Translations under genes and position numbers: made by a program
Assembly: GCF_001695835.1 (NCBI RefSeq)
Contig: NZ_MBSO01000056.1
Coordinates: 62,001-126,000 of the forward strand
Source: Ensifer sp. LC11
GTDB taxonomy: Bacteria; Pseudomonadota; Alphaproteobacteria; Rhizobiales; Rhizobiaceae
Length of the DNA: 64,000 nucleotides
Direction: 5' to 3'
Notes under the pieces: generated by a model
The model's database searches: none
What the model saw: only the letters and a program-made list of their open reading frames with translations
Told to the model about the DNA's origin: nothing
Part shown: piece by piece, positions 51,091 to 61,673 of the stretch
How positions within the stretch are numbered: the first letter of the stretch is position 1
Layout: every line of letters begins with the position of its first letter

Positions 51091-52104
51091 TCAGACGCCG
51101 GTCAGCCGCTCGCGATACTTGTCGATGATGACGGCGAGGATGATGACGACGCCTGTTATCATCTGGCGCATGAAGTCGCTGAGCCCGAACAGAATGAGGC
51201 CGTTGGCAAGGACGCCCGTGATGCAGGCGCCGAGCAAAGTGCCGATCACCGTGCCGCGGCCGCCATTGAGGCTCGTGCCGCCGATGATGACCGCCGCAAT
51301 CGCGTTGAGCTCGAAGCCGATGCCGATGATCGGGCTCGCGATGTTGAGCCGCGCCATGTAGACCATCGCGGCGATGCCGACGAGCGCACCGGCAATGGTG
51401 AAGGCGGCCACCTTGTAGAACATCAGCGAATGGCCGGCGAGGCGCACGGCCTCCTCGTTGTTGCCGATGCCGTAGAGCAGCCGGCCGAACACCGTCTTCG
51501 ACAAGACAAACCAGGCGATGGCGACGAGCACCAGCGCAATCAGGAAGACCACGGGAATGCCGAAGATCATCTGCGAACCGAAGGCGTTGAAGCTCGGCGG
51601 GAAGGAGTAGATCGTGCGCGCGTCCGTCACCTGCAGCGCCGCGCCGCGGGCGATGTTGAGCATGCCAAGCGTGACGATGAAGGAGGGCAGGCCCCAGAAG
51701 GCGCTGATCCAGCCATTGAGGAAACCGCAGACGACGCCGGTGCCGACGGCAGCAAGGGTCGCAAGCGCCACCGCCTGAAACACCGGGAGATCGGGGATCG
51801 TCAGCACCGTGCCGCCGACCACGGCGCAGAAAGCGAGCATCGAGCCGACGGAGAGATCGATACCGCCGATCAGGATGACGAAGGTCATGCCGACGGCGAG
51901 GATCAGGTTGATGGTGATCTGCGTCAGGATGTTGGAAATGTTGTTGGGCGTCAGGAAGTGCTCGGTGCCGAGCGAGAAGAAGACGATCAGCAACAACAGC
52001 GCCAGGCCGATGCCGGCGTCGCGCAGGAGCACTTTTGGCGACCAGCCCGTCAGCCGGCGCGTATCGATGGTTTCGCTGGCTTGTGTCTTTTCGAGTGCTT
52101 GCAT
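51091..52104 (-). CDS. Sugar ABC transporter permease (RbsC type)
   Basis: 337 aa, eight to ten helices. ILIGGIDLSVGSMLAFCAVV and GFLNGWISAFWGLPSFIVTL are the RbsC marks; the loop IGNNEEAVRLAGHSLMFYKV also fits. Start 2 bp downstream of the ATPase stop, so coupled. Confidence 0.94.
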   Translation of the reverse strand: MQALEKTQASETIDTRRLTGWSPKVLLRDAGIGLALLLLIVFFSLGTEHFLTPNNISNILTQITINLILAVGMTFVILIGGIDLSVGSMLAFCAVVGGTVLTIPDLPVFQAVALATLAAVGTGVVCGFLNGWISAFWGLPSFIVTLGMLNIARGAALQVTDARTIYSFPPSFNAFGSQMIFGIPVVFLIALVLVAIAWFVLSKTVFGRLLYGIGNNEEAVRLAGHSLMFYKVAAFTIAGALVGIAAMVYMARLNIASPIIGIGFELNAIAAVIIGGTSLNGGRGTVIGTLLGACITGVLANGLILFGLSDFMRQMITGVVIILAVIIDKYRERLTGV

Positions 52105-52106
52105 CT

Positions 52107-53672
52107 TCAGTGCCTCGCCTGTTGCTGCTCGCCCTGGTAGGCATATTGCAGGATACGTTCTTCGGAGAATTCCGGCCGCGACAGTTCGCCGACGACGCGG
52201 TGCTGCGACATGACGATGATCCGATCCGATAGCGTCATCAGTTCCGGCAGCTCGGACGAGACGATCAGGAGCGCGAGACCACGTTCGGCAAATTGGCGAA
52301 TGAGCGCATAGATCTCGGCCTTTGCGCCGACGTCGACGCCGCGGGTCGGCTCGTCGAGCAAAAGCACTTTCGGATTGCGCGCCAGCCATTTGGCGAGCAC
52401 GACCTTCTGCTGGTTGCCGCCGGAAAGTGTTGCGGCATTCTTGGCCGGTCCGCCATATTTCAGCTTGAGCTCGGCGCCGAGCCTCTGTGTCACCTCGATC
52501 TCGGCTTTACTGTCGAGAATGCCTGCGCGCGAGACGTCCGACAGTGACGCGAGCGTCACATTGGCGGCGATCGGCATGTTGAGGATCAGCCCCTCCTCCT
52601 TGCGGTCTTCGGTCACAAAACCGATGCCGGCATTGATCGCCTCGCGCGGCGAGCGGAAGGAAACAGGTGCGCCTTCAAGGCGAAGCGCGCCGGAAAGCGG
52701 CAGTTCCGCTGCCGCGATCGCGCGCAAAAGTTCGGTACGTCCCGAGCCGACGAGGCCGGCGATCCCGAGGATCTCGCCCTTGTGCAATTGCAGCGAGATG
52801 CCTTCGGCATGCGGCGACTGCGGGTGGCGAAACTGGACGAGCGACAGCGCTTCTTCCGGCCGCGCCAGCGACACCATTTCGCTTGCCATCTGCTGTTGCA
52901 GCTTGCGGCCGACCATGGCGCGCACCAGTTCGTCCTGGTTGGTCTCAGCAATCGGCCGGGAGAACACGGTCTCGCCGTTGCGCAGCACCGTTACCCGGTC
53001 GCAAATGCGGAAGACCTCGTCGAGGTGATGCGAAACGAAGATGATCGAGACACCGCGGCTGCGAAGGTCATTTACGATCGTAAACAGCCGCTCGGTCTCG
53101 CGCGAGGTCAGCGTTGCCGTCGGCTCGTCGAGGATCAGGATGCGGCTTTGCGTCATCAACGCCCGCGCCACTTCGACAAGCTGGCGATGGGCGATGCCCA
53201 GCCGCTCGACCGGCCAGCGCACATCGATGTCGCTAAGCCCGATGGCATCGAGTGCGGCTCGTGCGCCAACGTTCATCTCCTGCCGTTTGACCACGCCGAA
53301 GGCGTTGCGCGGCAGATGTTCGATGAAGATGTTTTCCGCCACCGACAGATAGGGCAGCAGATTGAATTCCTGATGCACCACCTGCAGGCCATTGGCCTTG
53401 GCCTCGCGCGGCGTCGTCGGCGCGTAAGCGCGGCCGGAAAGGTTGATGGCGCCTTCGTCCGGGCGAACGATGCCGCAGAGCACCTTGATCAGCGTCGATT
53501 TTCCGGCGCCGTTTTCACCGATCAGGCCGTGCACTTCGCCCGGCTGGACGGACAGGCTGACGCCGTTCAGCGCCTTGGTACCGCCGAAAGCCTTCTTCAC
53601 GTCGTGCAGCTCCAGGACCGGCGGCGTCAAAACGCCGGCCGCATCCGCGCGCACGGTTTCCACATTGATCAT
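52107..53672 (-). CDS. Sugar ABC transporter ATPase, double-domain (RbsA type)
   Basis: 521 aa with two nucleotide-binding domains: the first has Walker A GENGAGKSTLIKVL and IAHRQLVEVARAL in place of the usual signature; the second has degenerate Walker A (GLVGSGRTELLRAI) and LSGGNQQKVVLAKWL with LLLDEPTRGVDVG. Both features are normal for RbsA/MglA proteins. Confidence 0.94.
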   Translation of the reverse strand: MINVETVRADAAGVLTPPVLELHDVKKAFGGTKALNGVSLSVQPGEVHGLIGENGAGKSTLIKVLCGIVRPDEGAINLSGRAYAPTTPREAKANGLQVVHQEFNLLPYLSVAENIFIEHLPRNAFGVVKRQEMNVGARAALDAIGLSDIDVRWPVERLGIAHRQLVEVARALMTQSRILILDEPTATLTSRETERLFTIVNDLRSRGVSIIFVSHHLDEVFRICDRVTVLRNGETVFSRPIAETNQDELVRAMVGRKLQQQMASEMVSLARPEEALSLVQFRHPQSPHAEGISLQLHKGEILGIAGLVGSGRTELLRAIAAAELPLSGALRLEGAPVSFRSPREAINAGIGFVTEDRKEEGLILNMPIAANVTLASLSDVSRAGILDSKAEIEVTQRLGAELKLKYGGPAKNAATLSGGNQQKVVLAKWLARNPKVLLLDEPTRGVDVGAKAEIYALIRQFAERGLALLIVSSELPELMTLSDRIIVMSQHRVVGELSRPEFSEERILQYAYQGEQQQARH

Positions 53673-53746
53673 GATCTAGCCCTTTGAAATTCAGGCAGCC
53701 CGACAGAGAAGCGCTTTGCTTCGCCAAGACCGCTGTCCTGCCTAGG

Positions 53747-53771
53747 CCGCACCGGGCGTCGCCCGGCGCGG
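53747..53771 (-). terminator. Strong hairpin between sugar-binding protein and ATPase genes
   Basis: 11 bp stem with one G-U pair (CCGCGCCGGGC / GCCCGGTGCGG in the reading direction), loop GAC. No U tract. Typical of a 3' stabiliser that raises the level of binding protein over the ATPase. Confidence 0.6.
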
Positions 53772-53789
53772 TTCGAAGCCGGCTAAGGG

Positions 53790-54722
53790 CTACTTCACGT
53801 CGTCCTTGGTCACGAGCTTGATGTCGGTCTTAACCCAGCCTTCGAGCTTGGGGCCGCCGGCAACGACGGCGAGCGCCTTGTCGATCGCGTTGGCCGCCAT
53901 CTCGGAACCGAACTGGTCAACTGTTGCCAGCAGCTTGCCGTCCTTCAGCATGGGGGCAACAGCCGGCACGTTGTCAAAGCCGACGACCTTGATGTCGCTG
54001 CGGCCGGCAGCATCGAGCGCCTTGACCACGCCGATCGCCATGGAATCGTTGGCGGCGAGAACACCTTGAATGTCGGGATGTGCCGTCAGCATCGTCGAGA
54101 ACACCGCATTCGCCTCTTCCGTTTCCCAATGGGCCGTGCGGGAATCGAGCAGATCGAGCTTGCCGGCGGCAATCGCGTCTTCAAAGCCGAGCTTGCGCTG
54201 CGCGGCGTTGTCAGCGCCCGGATTGCCTTCGAGGATGACGACCTTGCCGCCGTTGCCCAGATCCTTGGCGAGCGCATCGCCAACCAGCTTAGCGCCGCCG
54301 CGATTGTCCGGCCCGACGAAGGCGAGATCGACGCCGGCATCCTTCTTCGCCTGCTCGTCGAGTGAGACGTCGAAATTGACGACGACGATGCCGGCATCCA
54401 TCGCCTTCTTCAGCGGCGCGACCATGGCGCGAGAGTCCGCCGGCGCAATGACGATCGCATCGACGCCCTGGGTGATGAAGTTCTCGACGCCGTTCAGCTG
54501 GCTCTCGAAATCGGTCTCGTTCTGCATGCCGATGGCCTTGAGCTCATAGTCGCCGCGCTTTTTGGCATGCGCTTCGGCCCCTTCGAGCATGTTCTTGAAG
54601 AAGTCGTTGGCAAGCGACTTCATGACCAGACCAACAACGGGCTTGTCGGCAGCAACAGCGATCGTCGGCAGCGCGGTGGCGACGGTAAGCGCGACGATGG
54701 ATGCGAATCGGGAAAGTTTCAT
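53790..54722 (-). CDS. Sugar ABC transporter substrate-binding protein (RbsB type)
   Basis: 310 aa with a signal peptide (SIVALTVATALPTIAVAAD). Periplasmic binding fold family 1 (KPVVGLVMKSLANDFFKNML, then FITQGVDAIVIAPADS and VKALDAAGRSDIKVVGFDNV). CGGAGGAG site before the ATG. First gene of the operon, under two LacI-type operators. The likely ligand is a pentose or related sugar or sugar alcohol. Confidence 0.94.
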   Translation of the reverse strand: MKLSRFASIVALTVATALPTIAVAADKPVVGLVMKSLANDFFKNMLEGAEAHAKKRGDYELKAIGMQNETDFESQLNGVENFITQGVDAIVIAPADSRAMVAPLKKAMDAGIVVVNFDVSLDEQAKKDAGVDLAFVGPDNRGGAKLVGDALAKDLGNGGKVVILEGNPGADNAAQRKLGFEDAIAAGKLDLLDSRTAHWETEEANAVFSTMLTAHPDIQGVLAANDSMAIGVVKALDAAGRSDIKVVGFDNVPAVAPMLKDGKLLATVDQFGSEMAANAIDKALAVVAGGPKLEGWVKTDIKLVTKDDVK

Positions 54723-54762
54723 GGGTTCTCCTCCGGTGAAACGATGGTCCTCCAACCATCGA

Positions 54763-54774
54763 TGAAACGTTTCA
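54763..54774. promoter_or_regulatory. LacI-type operator O1
   Basis: TGAAACGTTTCA, a perfect 12 bp palindrome with the central CG typical of LacI/GalR sites, downstream of the promoter of the sugar-binding protein gene. An identical site is at 54839. Confidence 0.82.
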
Positions 54775-54807
54775 TCGCGAAGTTACGCGAAAGCCGCTTC
54801 AAGCGTT

Positions 54808-54836
54808 AGAAGATCGAAACGTAACATCATTGTCAA
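54808..54836 (-). promoter_or_regulatory. Candidate sigma-70 promoter of the sugar operon
   Basis: TTGACA (54836-54831), 17 bp spacer, TCTTCT (54813-54808). It is bracketed by the two identical operators, which would block it when bridged by one repressor tetramer. Confidence 0.55.
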
Positions 54837-54838
54837 TA

Positions 54839-54850
54839 TGAAACGTTTCA
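54839..54850. promoter_or_regulatory. LacI-type operator O2
   Basis: TGAAACGTTTCA, identical to the site at 54763, with 76 bp between centres (about seven helical turns). It lies upstream of the -35 box. Confidence 0.82.
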
Positions 54851-55017
54851 TCATCCCACATTTTGTGCTGGCGGGCGCTACCGGTTCGCGGCATTCTCTG
54901 ATCTAACAGGAGATGCGATGCCGGCTGCTCAAGGCGCCGACATTTGCCGTAAGATCTTGATCCGCTGCACGATTTCATCTGCTGCCGGTTCAAAACACGA
55001 GACTGGGAGCCAACCGT

Positions 55018-56019
55018 TTGAACCCGACGATCAAGGATGTTGCCCAGCGTGCCGGCGTTTCGGTCGGCACCGTTTCGCGCGTGCTTGCCAAGAACAAGAC
55101 GGTGAACGAGGACATCCGGGTAAAGGTCGAGGCGACGATCGAGGCGATCGGCTACCGCCCGAACATCCTTGGCCGCAGCCTCCGGCTCGCCAAGACGGAC
55201 ATCATCGGCCTTGTCGTCCCTGACATTACCAACCCCTTCTTCGCCGAACTGGCCAAACACGTCGAAATGCTGGCCTCCGCCGAGGGCTATTCGGTCCTGC
55301 TCGCCAACACCCACGACGACCCGGAAGCGGAGAAGCAGCAGATCGAGACGCTGCTCGGCCGGCTTCCCGCCGGCCTGATCCTCGTCCCGGTCAGCAACAG
55401 CCTCGTCGACGGCCTGGTGGCCGGCACGCGGACGGTGACCGTCGACCGGCCCTTGAGCGGTCATGCACTCGTTGCCGTCGACAACCGGCAGGGCGGCTAT
55501 CTGGCGGCAGACCATCTGCTCTCACTCGGCCATCGCCGGCTCGGCTATATCAGCGGACCGGGTACGACCGAAGTGTCGTCGGAACGGCGAGAGGGCTTTC
55601 TTCGCCGGCTCGAAGCGTTCAGGCAAACCCATGCCGGGGACTATGTCGCCCCGCAGATCGTCGAAGGCCACTTCGATTACCGGTCGGGCGAAGAGCTCGG
55701 CAAGCGGCTTTTGATGCAGCCCGCCGCCACCCGTCCGACGGCGATCGCCACCGCCAGTGACCAGCAGGCAATCGGCCTCTTGCGCGCCGCCGGCGACATG
55801 GGCGTGCGGGTGCCGAACGACCTGTCGATCGTCGGCTTCGACGACATCCCGCTCGCCTCGCTGGTGCTGCCGCGCCTGACGACCATCCGCCAGCCGATCG
55901 ACGAGATGGCCCGCCTTGCGCTGGATGGCGTGCTCGGCAGCCACGCGCTGGAGGAGGAATACAAGCTGCAGCCGGTGCTGATGCGCCGCGGGTCCTGTGC
56001 CGCACCCTCAGGATCCTGA
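55018..56019 (+). CDS. LacI-family transcriptional repressor
   Basis: 333 aa. N-terminal TIKDVAQRAGVSVGTVSRVL and IEAIGYRPNILGRSLR, the LacI helix-turn-helix and hinge; ligand domain DIIGLVVPDITNPFFAELAK. TTG start at 55018 with GGGAG upstream matches the usual MxPTIKDVA start. Divergent from the sugar operon; it very likely binds both TGAAACGTTTCA sites. Confidence 0.92.
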   Translation: MNPTIKDVAQRAGVSVGTVSRVLAKNKTVNEDIRVKVEATIEAIGYRPNILGRSLRLAKTDIIGLVVPDITNPFFAELAKHVEMLASAEGYSVLLANTHDDPEAEKQQIETLLGRLPAGLILVPVSNSLVDGLVAGTRTVTVDRPLSGHALVAVDNRQGGYLAADHLLSLGHRRLGYISGPGTTEVSSERREGFLRRLEAFRQTHAGDYVAPQIVEGHFDYRSGEELGKRLLMQPAATRPTAIATASDQQAIGLLRAAGDMGVRVPNDLSIVGFDDIPLASLVLPRLTTIRQPIDEMARLALDGVLGSHALEEEYKLQPVLMRRGSCAAPSGS

Positions 56020-56088
56020 CAACGGGTGCACGGCGGCAGGAGCGGCTGCAAAAATCCGCGCGGCTTTGCGGCAGCGCTGCACGCCAAG

Positions 56089-57078
56089 CTAGAGCCCGAA
56101 CACCACCGCTCCTCCCGTGAGGCCGGCACCTGCCGCCGTCAACAGCAGATTTTCCCCGGCAACAAACGGCCTGGCCCGGTGCGCCAGCGAAAGTGACAGC
56201 GGGATCGTGGCCGCGGACGAGTTGCCATAGTCGGCAATTGTGCGCACCGTTCTTGACGGCTCGATGCCGAGGCGATCACAGACGGCGTCAAAGATCCGGG
56301 CATTGGCCTGATGCGGCACGAAGCGGCTGATCTCCACAGCAGCGCAGCCAGCCGCGTCCATGGCGCGCACAGCGCAGTCCGCCATCATCTCCACCGCCTG
56401 GGCGAACATTTCCCGCCCGTCGCGCATGGTCATCAGGACATCCTCGGCCGCCATGCCCGGCGAAAAAGGTTTGCTGCTGCCGCCGGCGGCGATCGAAATC
56501 AGGTCGTAGCGGCTGCCATCGGCTGCGAGATCGACACCGAGCAGCCCCGTTTTAGGATCGTCGGAAGGGGCAATGACGACGGCACCGGCCGCATCGGCAA
56601 AAAGCACGGCGCTTGCCCGCTCCGCCGGATTGATCCGGCGGCTGAGGATATTGGCGGCCACCACCAGGACCGGCTTTCCCTGTGAACGGACGAAACCGTC
56701 GGCAAGCGTCAGCGCGTAGAGAAAGCCCGAGCAGGCACCGGCAAGATCGATCGCGCCGGATTTGGCGAGACCGAGACGATAGGCGAGCAAGGGCGCTGAA
56801 GGCGGCAGCAGGTGATCGGGCGTCGAGGTCGCAAGCAAGGTCAGGGCGATATCGCTGCGCGGTATACCGGCATCATCGAGCGCCGCTGCCCCGGCGCCTG
56901 CGGCAAGCCCCGTCAGCGTCTCGCCGTCCTCGACCCAGCGTCGTTCGCGAATGCCGGTGCGCCGTTCGATCCAGCCGGGTTCCAGACCAAGCTTCGCCTC
57001 AATCTCGGCGTTGGCGACACGGCGCGCCGGCACCGCATGGCCGAAGCCTATCAGGCGTGACGATCGCGCGCCGCTCAC
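56089..57078 (-). CDS. bioZ: BioZ, KASIII-type synthase for pimelate precursor
   Basis: 329 aa, FabH-like. Cys116 ([13 protein letters not shown]), His256 ([11 protein letters not shown]) and Asn286 ([13 protein letters not shown]) form the catalytic triad. In Agrobacterium and Mesorhizobium bioZ makes a pimeloyl-ACP precursor by condensing glutaryl-CoA, replacing bioC/bioH. Overlaps bioA by 4 bp and is last in the bioBFDAZ order, which supports bioZ over fabH. Confidence 0.9.
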   Translation of the reverse strand: MSGARSSRLIGFGHAVPARRVANAEIEAKLGLEPGWIERRTGIRERRWVEDGETLTGLAAGAGAAALDDAGIPRSDIALTLLATSTPDHLLPPSAPLLAYRLGLAKSGAIDLAGACSGFLYALTLADGFVRSQGKPVLVVAANILSRRINPAERASAVLFADAAGAVVIAPSDDPKTGLLGVDLAADGSRYDLISIAAGGSSKPFSPGMAAEDVLMTMRDGREMFAQAVEMMADCAVRAMDAAGCAAVEISRFVPHQANARIFDAVCDRLGIEPSRTVRTIADYGNSSAATIPLSLSLAHRARPFVAGENLLLTAAGAGLTGGAVVFGL

Positions 57079-58343
57079 GGCCGCCCCGCCGCAAACAGAG
57101 TTGCCGCCTCGTCGATGGCGTCGTAAGCCCGCCCCAGATCAGCCTCCGTGACGCAATAGGGCGGCATCAGGTAGATGACGTTGCCAAGCGGGCGGATCAG
57201 CAATCGGCGCTCGCGGAAAAAGGCGCGAAGCCTTGGCCCGACCTCGGAGAGGTAGCCGCCTGTCGGCACCCTGAGGTCAAGCGCGGCGATGGTTCCGGCC
57301 TGGCGGGCACCGCTGAACCTTGGGTCTCCGGCAAAGCGCGCCAGGAACCGGCGCTGCAGTTCGACCACGGTGTCGATGCGCGCGGACACCGGCTCTTTCG
57401 CCCACACCTGAAGATTGGCGAGTGCCGCAGCGCAGGCGATCGGGTTGGCGGTATAGGAGCTCGAATGAAAGAAGGTCTTGCGCCGATCTGCCGAAAGATG
57501 CGCCTCGAAGATCGCCACCGTGCAAAGCGTGGCAGCCAGCGGCAAGGCGCCGCCGGTCAGTCCCTTCGAGGTACAGAGAATATCCGGCGAAATGCAGGCT
57601 TGCTCGCAAGCAAACAGGCTGCCCGTCCGGCCCCAACCGGTCATCACCTCGTCGGCGATCAGCAGGCTGCCATGCCGTTCGGCGATCCGCTTCAACTCGG
57701 CAAGCACAGAAGCCGGGTAGGTCCTCATGCCGCCCGCGCCAAGCAGCAAAGGCTCGATCAACAGTGCTGCGACATCGCCTGCGGCGCAGAGCGCCGCGAA
57801 GGCATCGAGGGTCGCCTGTTCCTGACCCGGCTCCGGAAACGGCAGCCGGTCGACACTAAACAGCAACGGCGCGTAGGCGGCATTGAAAACACCGCGTTCG
57901 CCCACGGACATGGTGCCGATCGTGTCGCCATGGTAGCCATGTTCCAGCACGCAGATCCGGCGACGCGGCTGGCCCATATTGTGGAAGTAGCCGAGCGCCA
58001 TTTTCAGCGCGACCTCCACTGCCGTCGAGCCGCTGTCGGAGTAGAACACGTGCGCGAGCCCGCCGGGGGCGATCTCGATCAACCCCTTGGCAAGCGCTTC
58101 GGCTGGCGCATGTGTATACTCGGAAAAGATGATCTGATCGTAAGCTTCCGTCGCTTCGCGGATCGCCTCCATGATGACGGGATGGCGATGGCCATGCGTG
58201 ATCACCCACCAGGAAGAGATCGCATCGAGGATGCGCGCGCCGTCCTGATCGATAAGATCGGCCCCCTCAGTCCTTAAGATTTGCCGCATCGCCGGCTCCA
58301 GCGCATGCTGGGTGAAGGGATACCACACGGTGGCGTTTTTCAT
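57075..58343 (-). CDS. bioA: Adenosylmethionine-8-amino-7-oxononanoate aminotransferase
   Basis: 422 aa, class III aminotransferase. [18 protein letters not shown] and [18 protein letters not shown] are typical; the PLP lysine is Lys260 ([14 protein letters not shown]). It uses SAM as the amino donor in biotin synthesis. Overlaps bioD and bioZ by 4 bp each. Confidence 0.96.
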   Translation of the reverse strand: MKNATVWYPFTQHALEPAMRQILRTEGADLIDQDGARILDAISSWWVITHGHRHPVIMEAIREATEAYDQIIFSEYTHAPAEALAKGLIEIAPGGLAHVFYSDSGSTAVEVALKMALGYFHNMGQPRRRICVLEHGYHGDTIGTMSVGERGVFNAAYAPLLFSVDRLPFPEPGQEQATLDAFAALCAAGDVAALLIEPLLLGAGGMRTYPASVLAELKRIAERHGSLLIADEVMTGWGRTGSLFACEQACISPDILCTSKGLTGGALPLAATLCTVAIFEAHLSADRRKTFFHSSSYTANPIACAAALANLQVWAKEPVSARIDTVVELQRRFLARFAGDPRFSGARQAGTIAALDLRVPTGGYLSEVGPRLRAFFRERRLLIRPLGNVIYLMPPYCVTEADLGRAYDAIDEAATLFAAGRP

Positions 58344-58978
58344 GCCGGCACCTCGCGAAAGTCGGTGATGTCGAAGTTTTCACGGAACGCCTGCCGCAGA
58401 CGATCCGGCGTCAGGGGATCGAGCCGCGGCAGCCGCCCCAGCCGCCGAACGGCGCCCAGCTGTGAGATGACGGCCTCGCTGTCCGCCTGCTCATCGCCGA
58501 TGAAGGCAACGCCGAAAACCGGGATCGCACGGCGAGCCAGCGCCTCGAGCGACAGCAGCGTGTGGTTGATGGTGCCGAGCCCGGTTCGGGCGCAGAGGAT
58601 CACCGGCATTTGCCAGCGCGCAAAGACGTCAGCGTAGACTGTCCGCTCCGTGAGCGGCACCATGAGGCCGCCCGCGCCCTCGATGACGAGCGGCCGATCG
58701 ACCGCGGGTGGCGAAAGCCGTTCGCACCGGATCTCGACGCCATCGATCCGCGCCGACAGATGCGGCGAGACGGGCGTGTTCAGCCGATAGACCTCCGGCA
58801 GAATACGGTCGGACGGGATACGGCCGAGGCGTTGCACGGTCTCGCTGTCGGTTTCCTCGTCGAGGCCCGATTGCACCGGCTTCCAGTAGCAGGCGCCAAG
58901 CGCATCGGTCAGCGCCGCTGAAAATATGGTCTTGCCGATGCCGGTATCCGTGCCGGTGACCACGAAACGGTGTGTCAT
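58340..58978 (-). CDS. bioD: Dethiobiotin synthetase
   Basis: 212 aa. The P-loop [15 protein letters not shown] is near the N terminus and the catalytic region [13 protein letters not shown] follows. [14 protein letters not shown] marks the substrate loop. ATP-dependent ureido ring closure. Overlaps bioF by 4 bp. Confidence 0.95.
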   Translation of the reverse strand: MTHRFVVTGTDTGIGKTIFSAALTDALGACYWKPVQSGLDEETDSETVQRLGRIPSDRILPEVYRLNTPVSPHLSARIDGVEIRCERLSPPAVDRPLVIEGAGGLMVPLTERTVYADVFARWQMPVILCARTGLGTINHTLLSLEALARRAIPVFGVAFIGDEQADSEAVISQLGAVRRLGRLPRLDPLTPDRLRQAFRENFDITDFREVPA

Positions 58979-60120
58979 GATCGCTCCTCTGCCATCGCGA
59001 TCTTCAAGCGCTGCAGCATGCGTGCGATCATCGCCTCATCGACATTGAGCGTGATCGCCACTCGCAGCCGCGCCGTGCCTTCCGGAACGGTCGGCGGCCG
59101 GATCGCCCGGAGATCGAAACCCTCGGTCCGCAGGCGCGCGGCGATCCGGACGGCCCGATCGTTGTCGCCAACAAGGACCGGGAGAATTTGCGAGCCGCTG
59201 CCTTCGAACCCGAGCACTTCGGCCAGCATTCGGTTGGCGAAGGCCCGAAGACGATCGAACTCGGCCCGTCGCTCGGGCTCGTCCGCGACCATCGCCAGAG
59301 CCTCGCGGACGGCGGCAGCGATGAGAGGTGATGGCGCCGTCGAATAGATGAAACTGCGGGCGCGGTTGACGAGGTAGTCGCACAGAACAGCGCTCGCGCA
59401 CACAAATGCGCCTGACACACCGAGGGCCTTGCCGCAGGTGTGCAGCATCACGACATTGTCTCGGCCCTCCAGCGCTGCCGTCAGACCGCGACCGTCGGGC
59501 CCGAACACACCGGTCGCATGCGCTTCATCGACGACCAGAAAGCCATCGTGCCGGTCCGCGAGCGCCGCAAGCGCGGGAAGCGGCGCCCGGTCGCCATCCA
59601 TCGAATAGAGGCTTTCAACGGCAATCCACGGATGGCCGGTGCCTCCGCTGCCGCGCCACTTGCAAATCGCATCGTCGAATGCGTCGACATCGTTGTGGGC
59701 GACGGCCAGAGCGCGCGCTCTGCTCGCGGCAATGCCTTCATGCGCGCTCGCGTGAATGAGGGCGTCATGGACGATGATGTCGTCGCGCTGCGGCAATGTT
59801 GAAAACAAGGCCGCGTTGGCGGCGTAACCGCTGCCGAAGAAAAGCGCGCGTTCCGCTCCAAAGAACGCAGCCGCCTCCGCTTCCAGCATCTCGTGCTCCG
59901 CATGATTGCCACGCAGCAACCGTGAACCGCCTGACCCGACCGGCACGCCGCGCCCGATTGCAGCTGCCGTCGCCGCCTTGAGACGCAGCGAGCCGGCAAT
60001 CGCCAGATAGTCGTTGGAGGTGAAGTCGATGCCGCTCGCGGCGATGAGTGCGCGGCGACGCCCCTTGCGATCGAGGCCGTGAAGCGTTTTCTCATAGTGG
60101 CTGAAGAGGCTCGCGGTCAT
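58975..60120 (-). CDS. bioF: 8-amino-7-oxononanoate synthase
   Basis: 381 aa, PLP-dependent. Pyridoxal lysine is Lys231 ([15 protein letters not shown]). [12 protein letters not shown] and [16 protein letters not shown] are characteristic. Joins pimeloyl-ACP (or analog) and alanine. Overlaps bioB and bioD by 4 bp. Confidence 0.95.
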   Translation of the reverse strand: MTASLFSHYEKTLHGLDRKGRRRALIAASGIDFTSNDYLAIAGSLRLKAATAAAIGRGVPVGSGGSRLLRGNHAEHEMLEAEAAAFFGAERALFFGSGYAANAALFSTLPQRDDIIVHDALIHASAHEGIAASRARALAVAHNDVDAFDDAICKWRGSGGTGHPWIAVESLYSMDGDRAPLPALAALADRHDGFLVVDEAHATGVFGPDGRGLTAALEGRDNVVMLHTCGKALGVSGAFVCASAVLCDYLVNRARSFIYSTAPSPLIAAAVREALAMVADEPERRAEFDRLRAFANRMLAEVLGFEGSGSQILPVLVGDNDRAVRIAARLRTEGFDLRAIRPPTVPEGTARLRVAITLNVDEAMIARMLQRLKIAMAEERS

Positions 60121-61133
60121 TTGGCCGCGGCCTCCTTTTGCGCAAGCGCCATCGGCCTCAAACCGAGGCGGTGCAAGAGCGAGGCATCGTGGTCTTCTCC
60201 GGGATTGTCGGCGGTCAGCAGCGTCTCGCCGACGAAGATCGAATTGGCGCCGGCAAAAAAACAGAGCGCCTGCATCTCGTCGCTCATGTCGGTGCGGCCG
60301 GCCGAGAGGCGGACATCAGACGTAGGCATCAGGATGCGTGCAAGCGCAATGGTGCGAACGAAGTCGATCGGATCGACCGGCGCCGCATCGGCAAGTTTGG
60401 AGCCCGGAATGGGGATCAGCATATTGATCGGCACACTTTCGGGCGGCGCCGGCAGATTGGCGAGCGTCACCAGCATCGAGACCCGGTCGTCTGTCGTCTC
60501 GCCCATGCCTAAAATACCGCCGGCGCAGACCTTGATGCCGGCATCGCGGACGTTCGCCAGCGTCTCCAACCGGTCGGCAAAGCTGCGGGTGGTAATGATC
60601 TCGCCGTAGAAGCGTTCCGACGTGTCGACATTGTGGTTGTAGTAATCGAGACCGGCGTCTGCGAGCCGCTCGGACTGCTCAGGCGACAGCATGCCGAGCG
60701 TCATGCACGTCTCCAGCCCAAGCGCCCGGACGCCCCGGACCATGGCGACGATCGCATCCATGTCGCGTTCCTTCGGGCTGCGCCAGGCGGCCCCCATGCA
60801 GTAACGCGTGGCGCCACCGTCCTTCGCCTTTCGCGCCTCGGCCAGAACCCGCTCGACCTCCATCAACTTCGACGCCTTGAGCCCGGTCGGGTAATGCGCC
60901 GACTGGCTGCAATAGCCGCAATCCTCCGCGCAACCGCCGGTCTTGATCGATAGCAGACGGCTCATCTGGATGGCGTTTGGATCGAAATGCGCCCGATGAA
61001 CGGAATGGGCGCGGAAGATGAGGTCGTTGAATGGCAGATTATAGATTTTCTGCGCCTCGGTCAGGCTCCAACCGATTTTTGTCGTTTCGACGGCCGCCAA
61101 GGCTGGCTCGATCGTCCTGTTTGCATCCAGCAT
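60117..61133 (-). CDS. bioB: Biotin synthase
   Basis: 338 aa radical SAM enzyme. The CxxxCxxC cluster site is Cys68, Cys72 and Cys75 ([13 protein letters not shown]). Other marks are [20 protein letters not shown] and the C-terminal [20 protein letters not shown]. First gene of the operon; a BioR-type operator lies 51 bp upstream. Confidence 0.97.
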   Translation of the reverse strand: MLDANRTIEPALAAVETTKIGWSLTEAQKIYNLPFNDLIFRAHSVHRAHFDPNAIQMSRLLSIKTGGCAEDCGYCSQSAHYPTGLKASKLMEVERVLAEARKAKDGGATRYCMGAAWRSPKERDMDAIVAMVRGVRALGLETCMTLGMLSPEQSERLADAGLDYYNHNVDTSERFYGEIITTRSFADRLETLANVRDAGIKVCAGGILGMGETTDDRVSMLVTLANLPAPPESVPINMLIPIPGSKLADAAPVDPIDFVRTIALARILMPTSDVRLSAGRTDMSDEMQALCFFAGANSIFVGETLLTADNPGEDHDASLLHRLGLRPMALAQKEAAAK

Positions 61134-61183
61134 GTTCCGTTCACTCCCCTGCTTGCGGCAAGCACTATCGATAGAATTTCATA

Positions 61184-61193
61184 TTATCTATAA
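61184..61193. promoter_or_regulatory. BioR-type operator
   Basis: TTATCTATAA, the consensus box of the GntR-family biotin repressor BioR of alphaproteobacteria, in the bioB promoter. Confidence 0.8.
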
Positions 61194-61480
61194 TTTCTTT
61201 CGCGGCGATTGCGAGCAACCACCCAGCGGGGGAATTTATAAATCAACCCGCAATTAAAACGTGCATTCATATGACAGAACGAAGCGAAAGAGCAGTGAGA
61301 GCGCGGGGCAAGCGGATCGTCCAGATGCTCATTCGTTTTCGCAACACCCCGCGCAAGGCGCTGCAAATCGGCGCAATCACTGGCTTTCGGCATCCCAACA
61401 GGCTTGCGGATCACCGTTCTTTCGGCCATCCGGCGCCCGGTCCACAACATCAAAACACAACCATATTTAGCATCGACATT

Positions 61481-61490
61481 TTATAGATAA
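61481..61490. promoter_or_regulatory. Second BioR-type operator, inverted
   Basis: TTATAGATAA, the exact reverse complement of the box in front of bioB. It is 288 bp away from the first (start to end), just before the thiamine leader. No bioR gene is seen in the window. Confidence 0.65.
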
Positions 61491-61572
61491 TTTCGATTTT
61501 GGAGCGGCGCGTCCAGTGTTTACAACGGCACCTCTTGACAAGAACCGGTCCTGGCGCTCAGTTTGCAGCATT

Positions 61573-61673
61573 CACCAGGGGTGTCCCGACAAGGGGCTGA
61601 GATTCTGCTAGGCGTTTGCGCAGCGCAGTGACCCGTTGAACCTGATCCAGTTCATGCTGGCGTAGGGACGGTG
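61573..61673 (+). ncRNA. TPP riboswitch (THI element)
   Basis: The conserved parts are present in order: CAGGGGTGTCCC, GGGGCTGAGATT, ACCCGTTGAACCTGATCC, AGTTCATGCTGGCGTAGGGA. It would sense thiamine pyrophosphate and shut off the thiO-S-G-E genes. It is followed by a 170 bp leader, longer than usual. Confidence 0.92.

Noticed and set aside
61271-61486. Reading frame of 71 codons between the two BioR boxes, considered as a bioR remnant
   Set aside because: No GntR helix-turn-helix or ligand domain pattern; ends inside the second box; composition is not coding-like.
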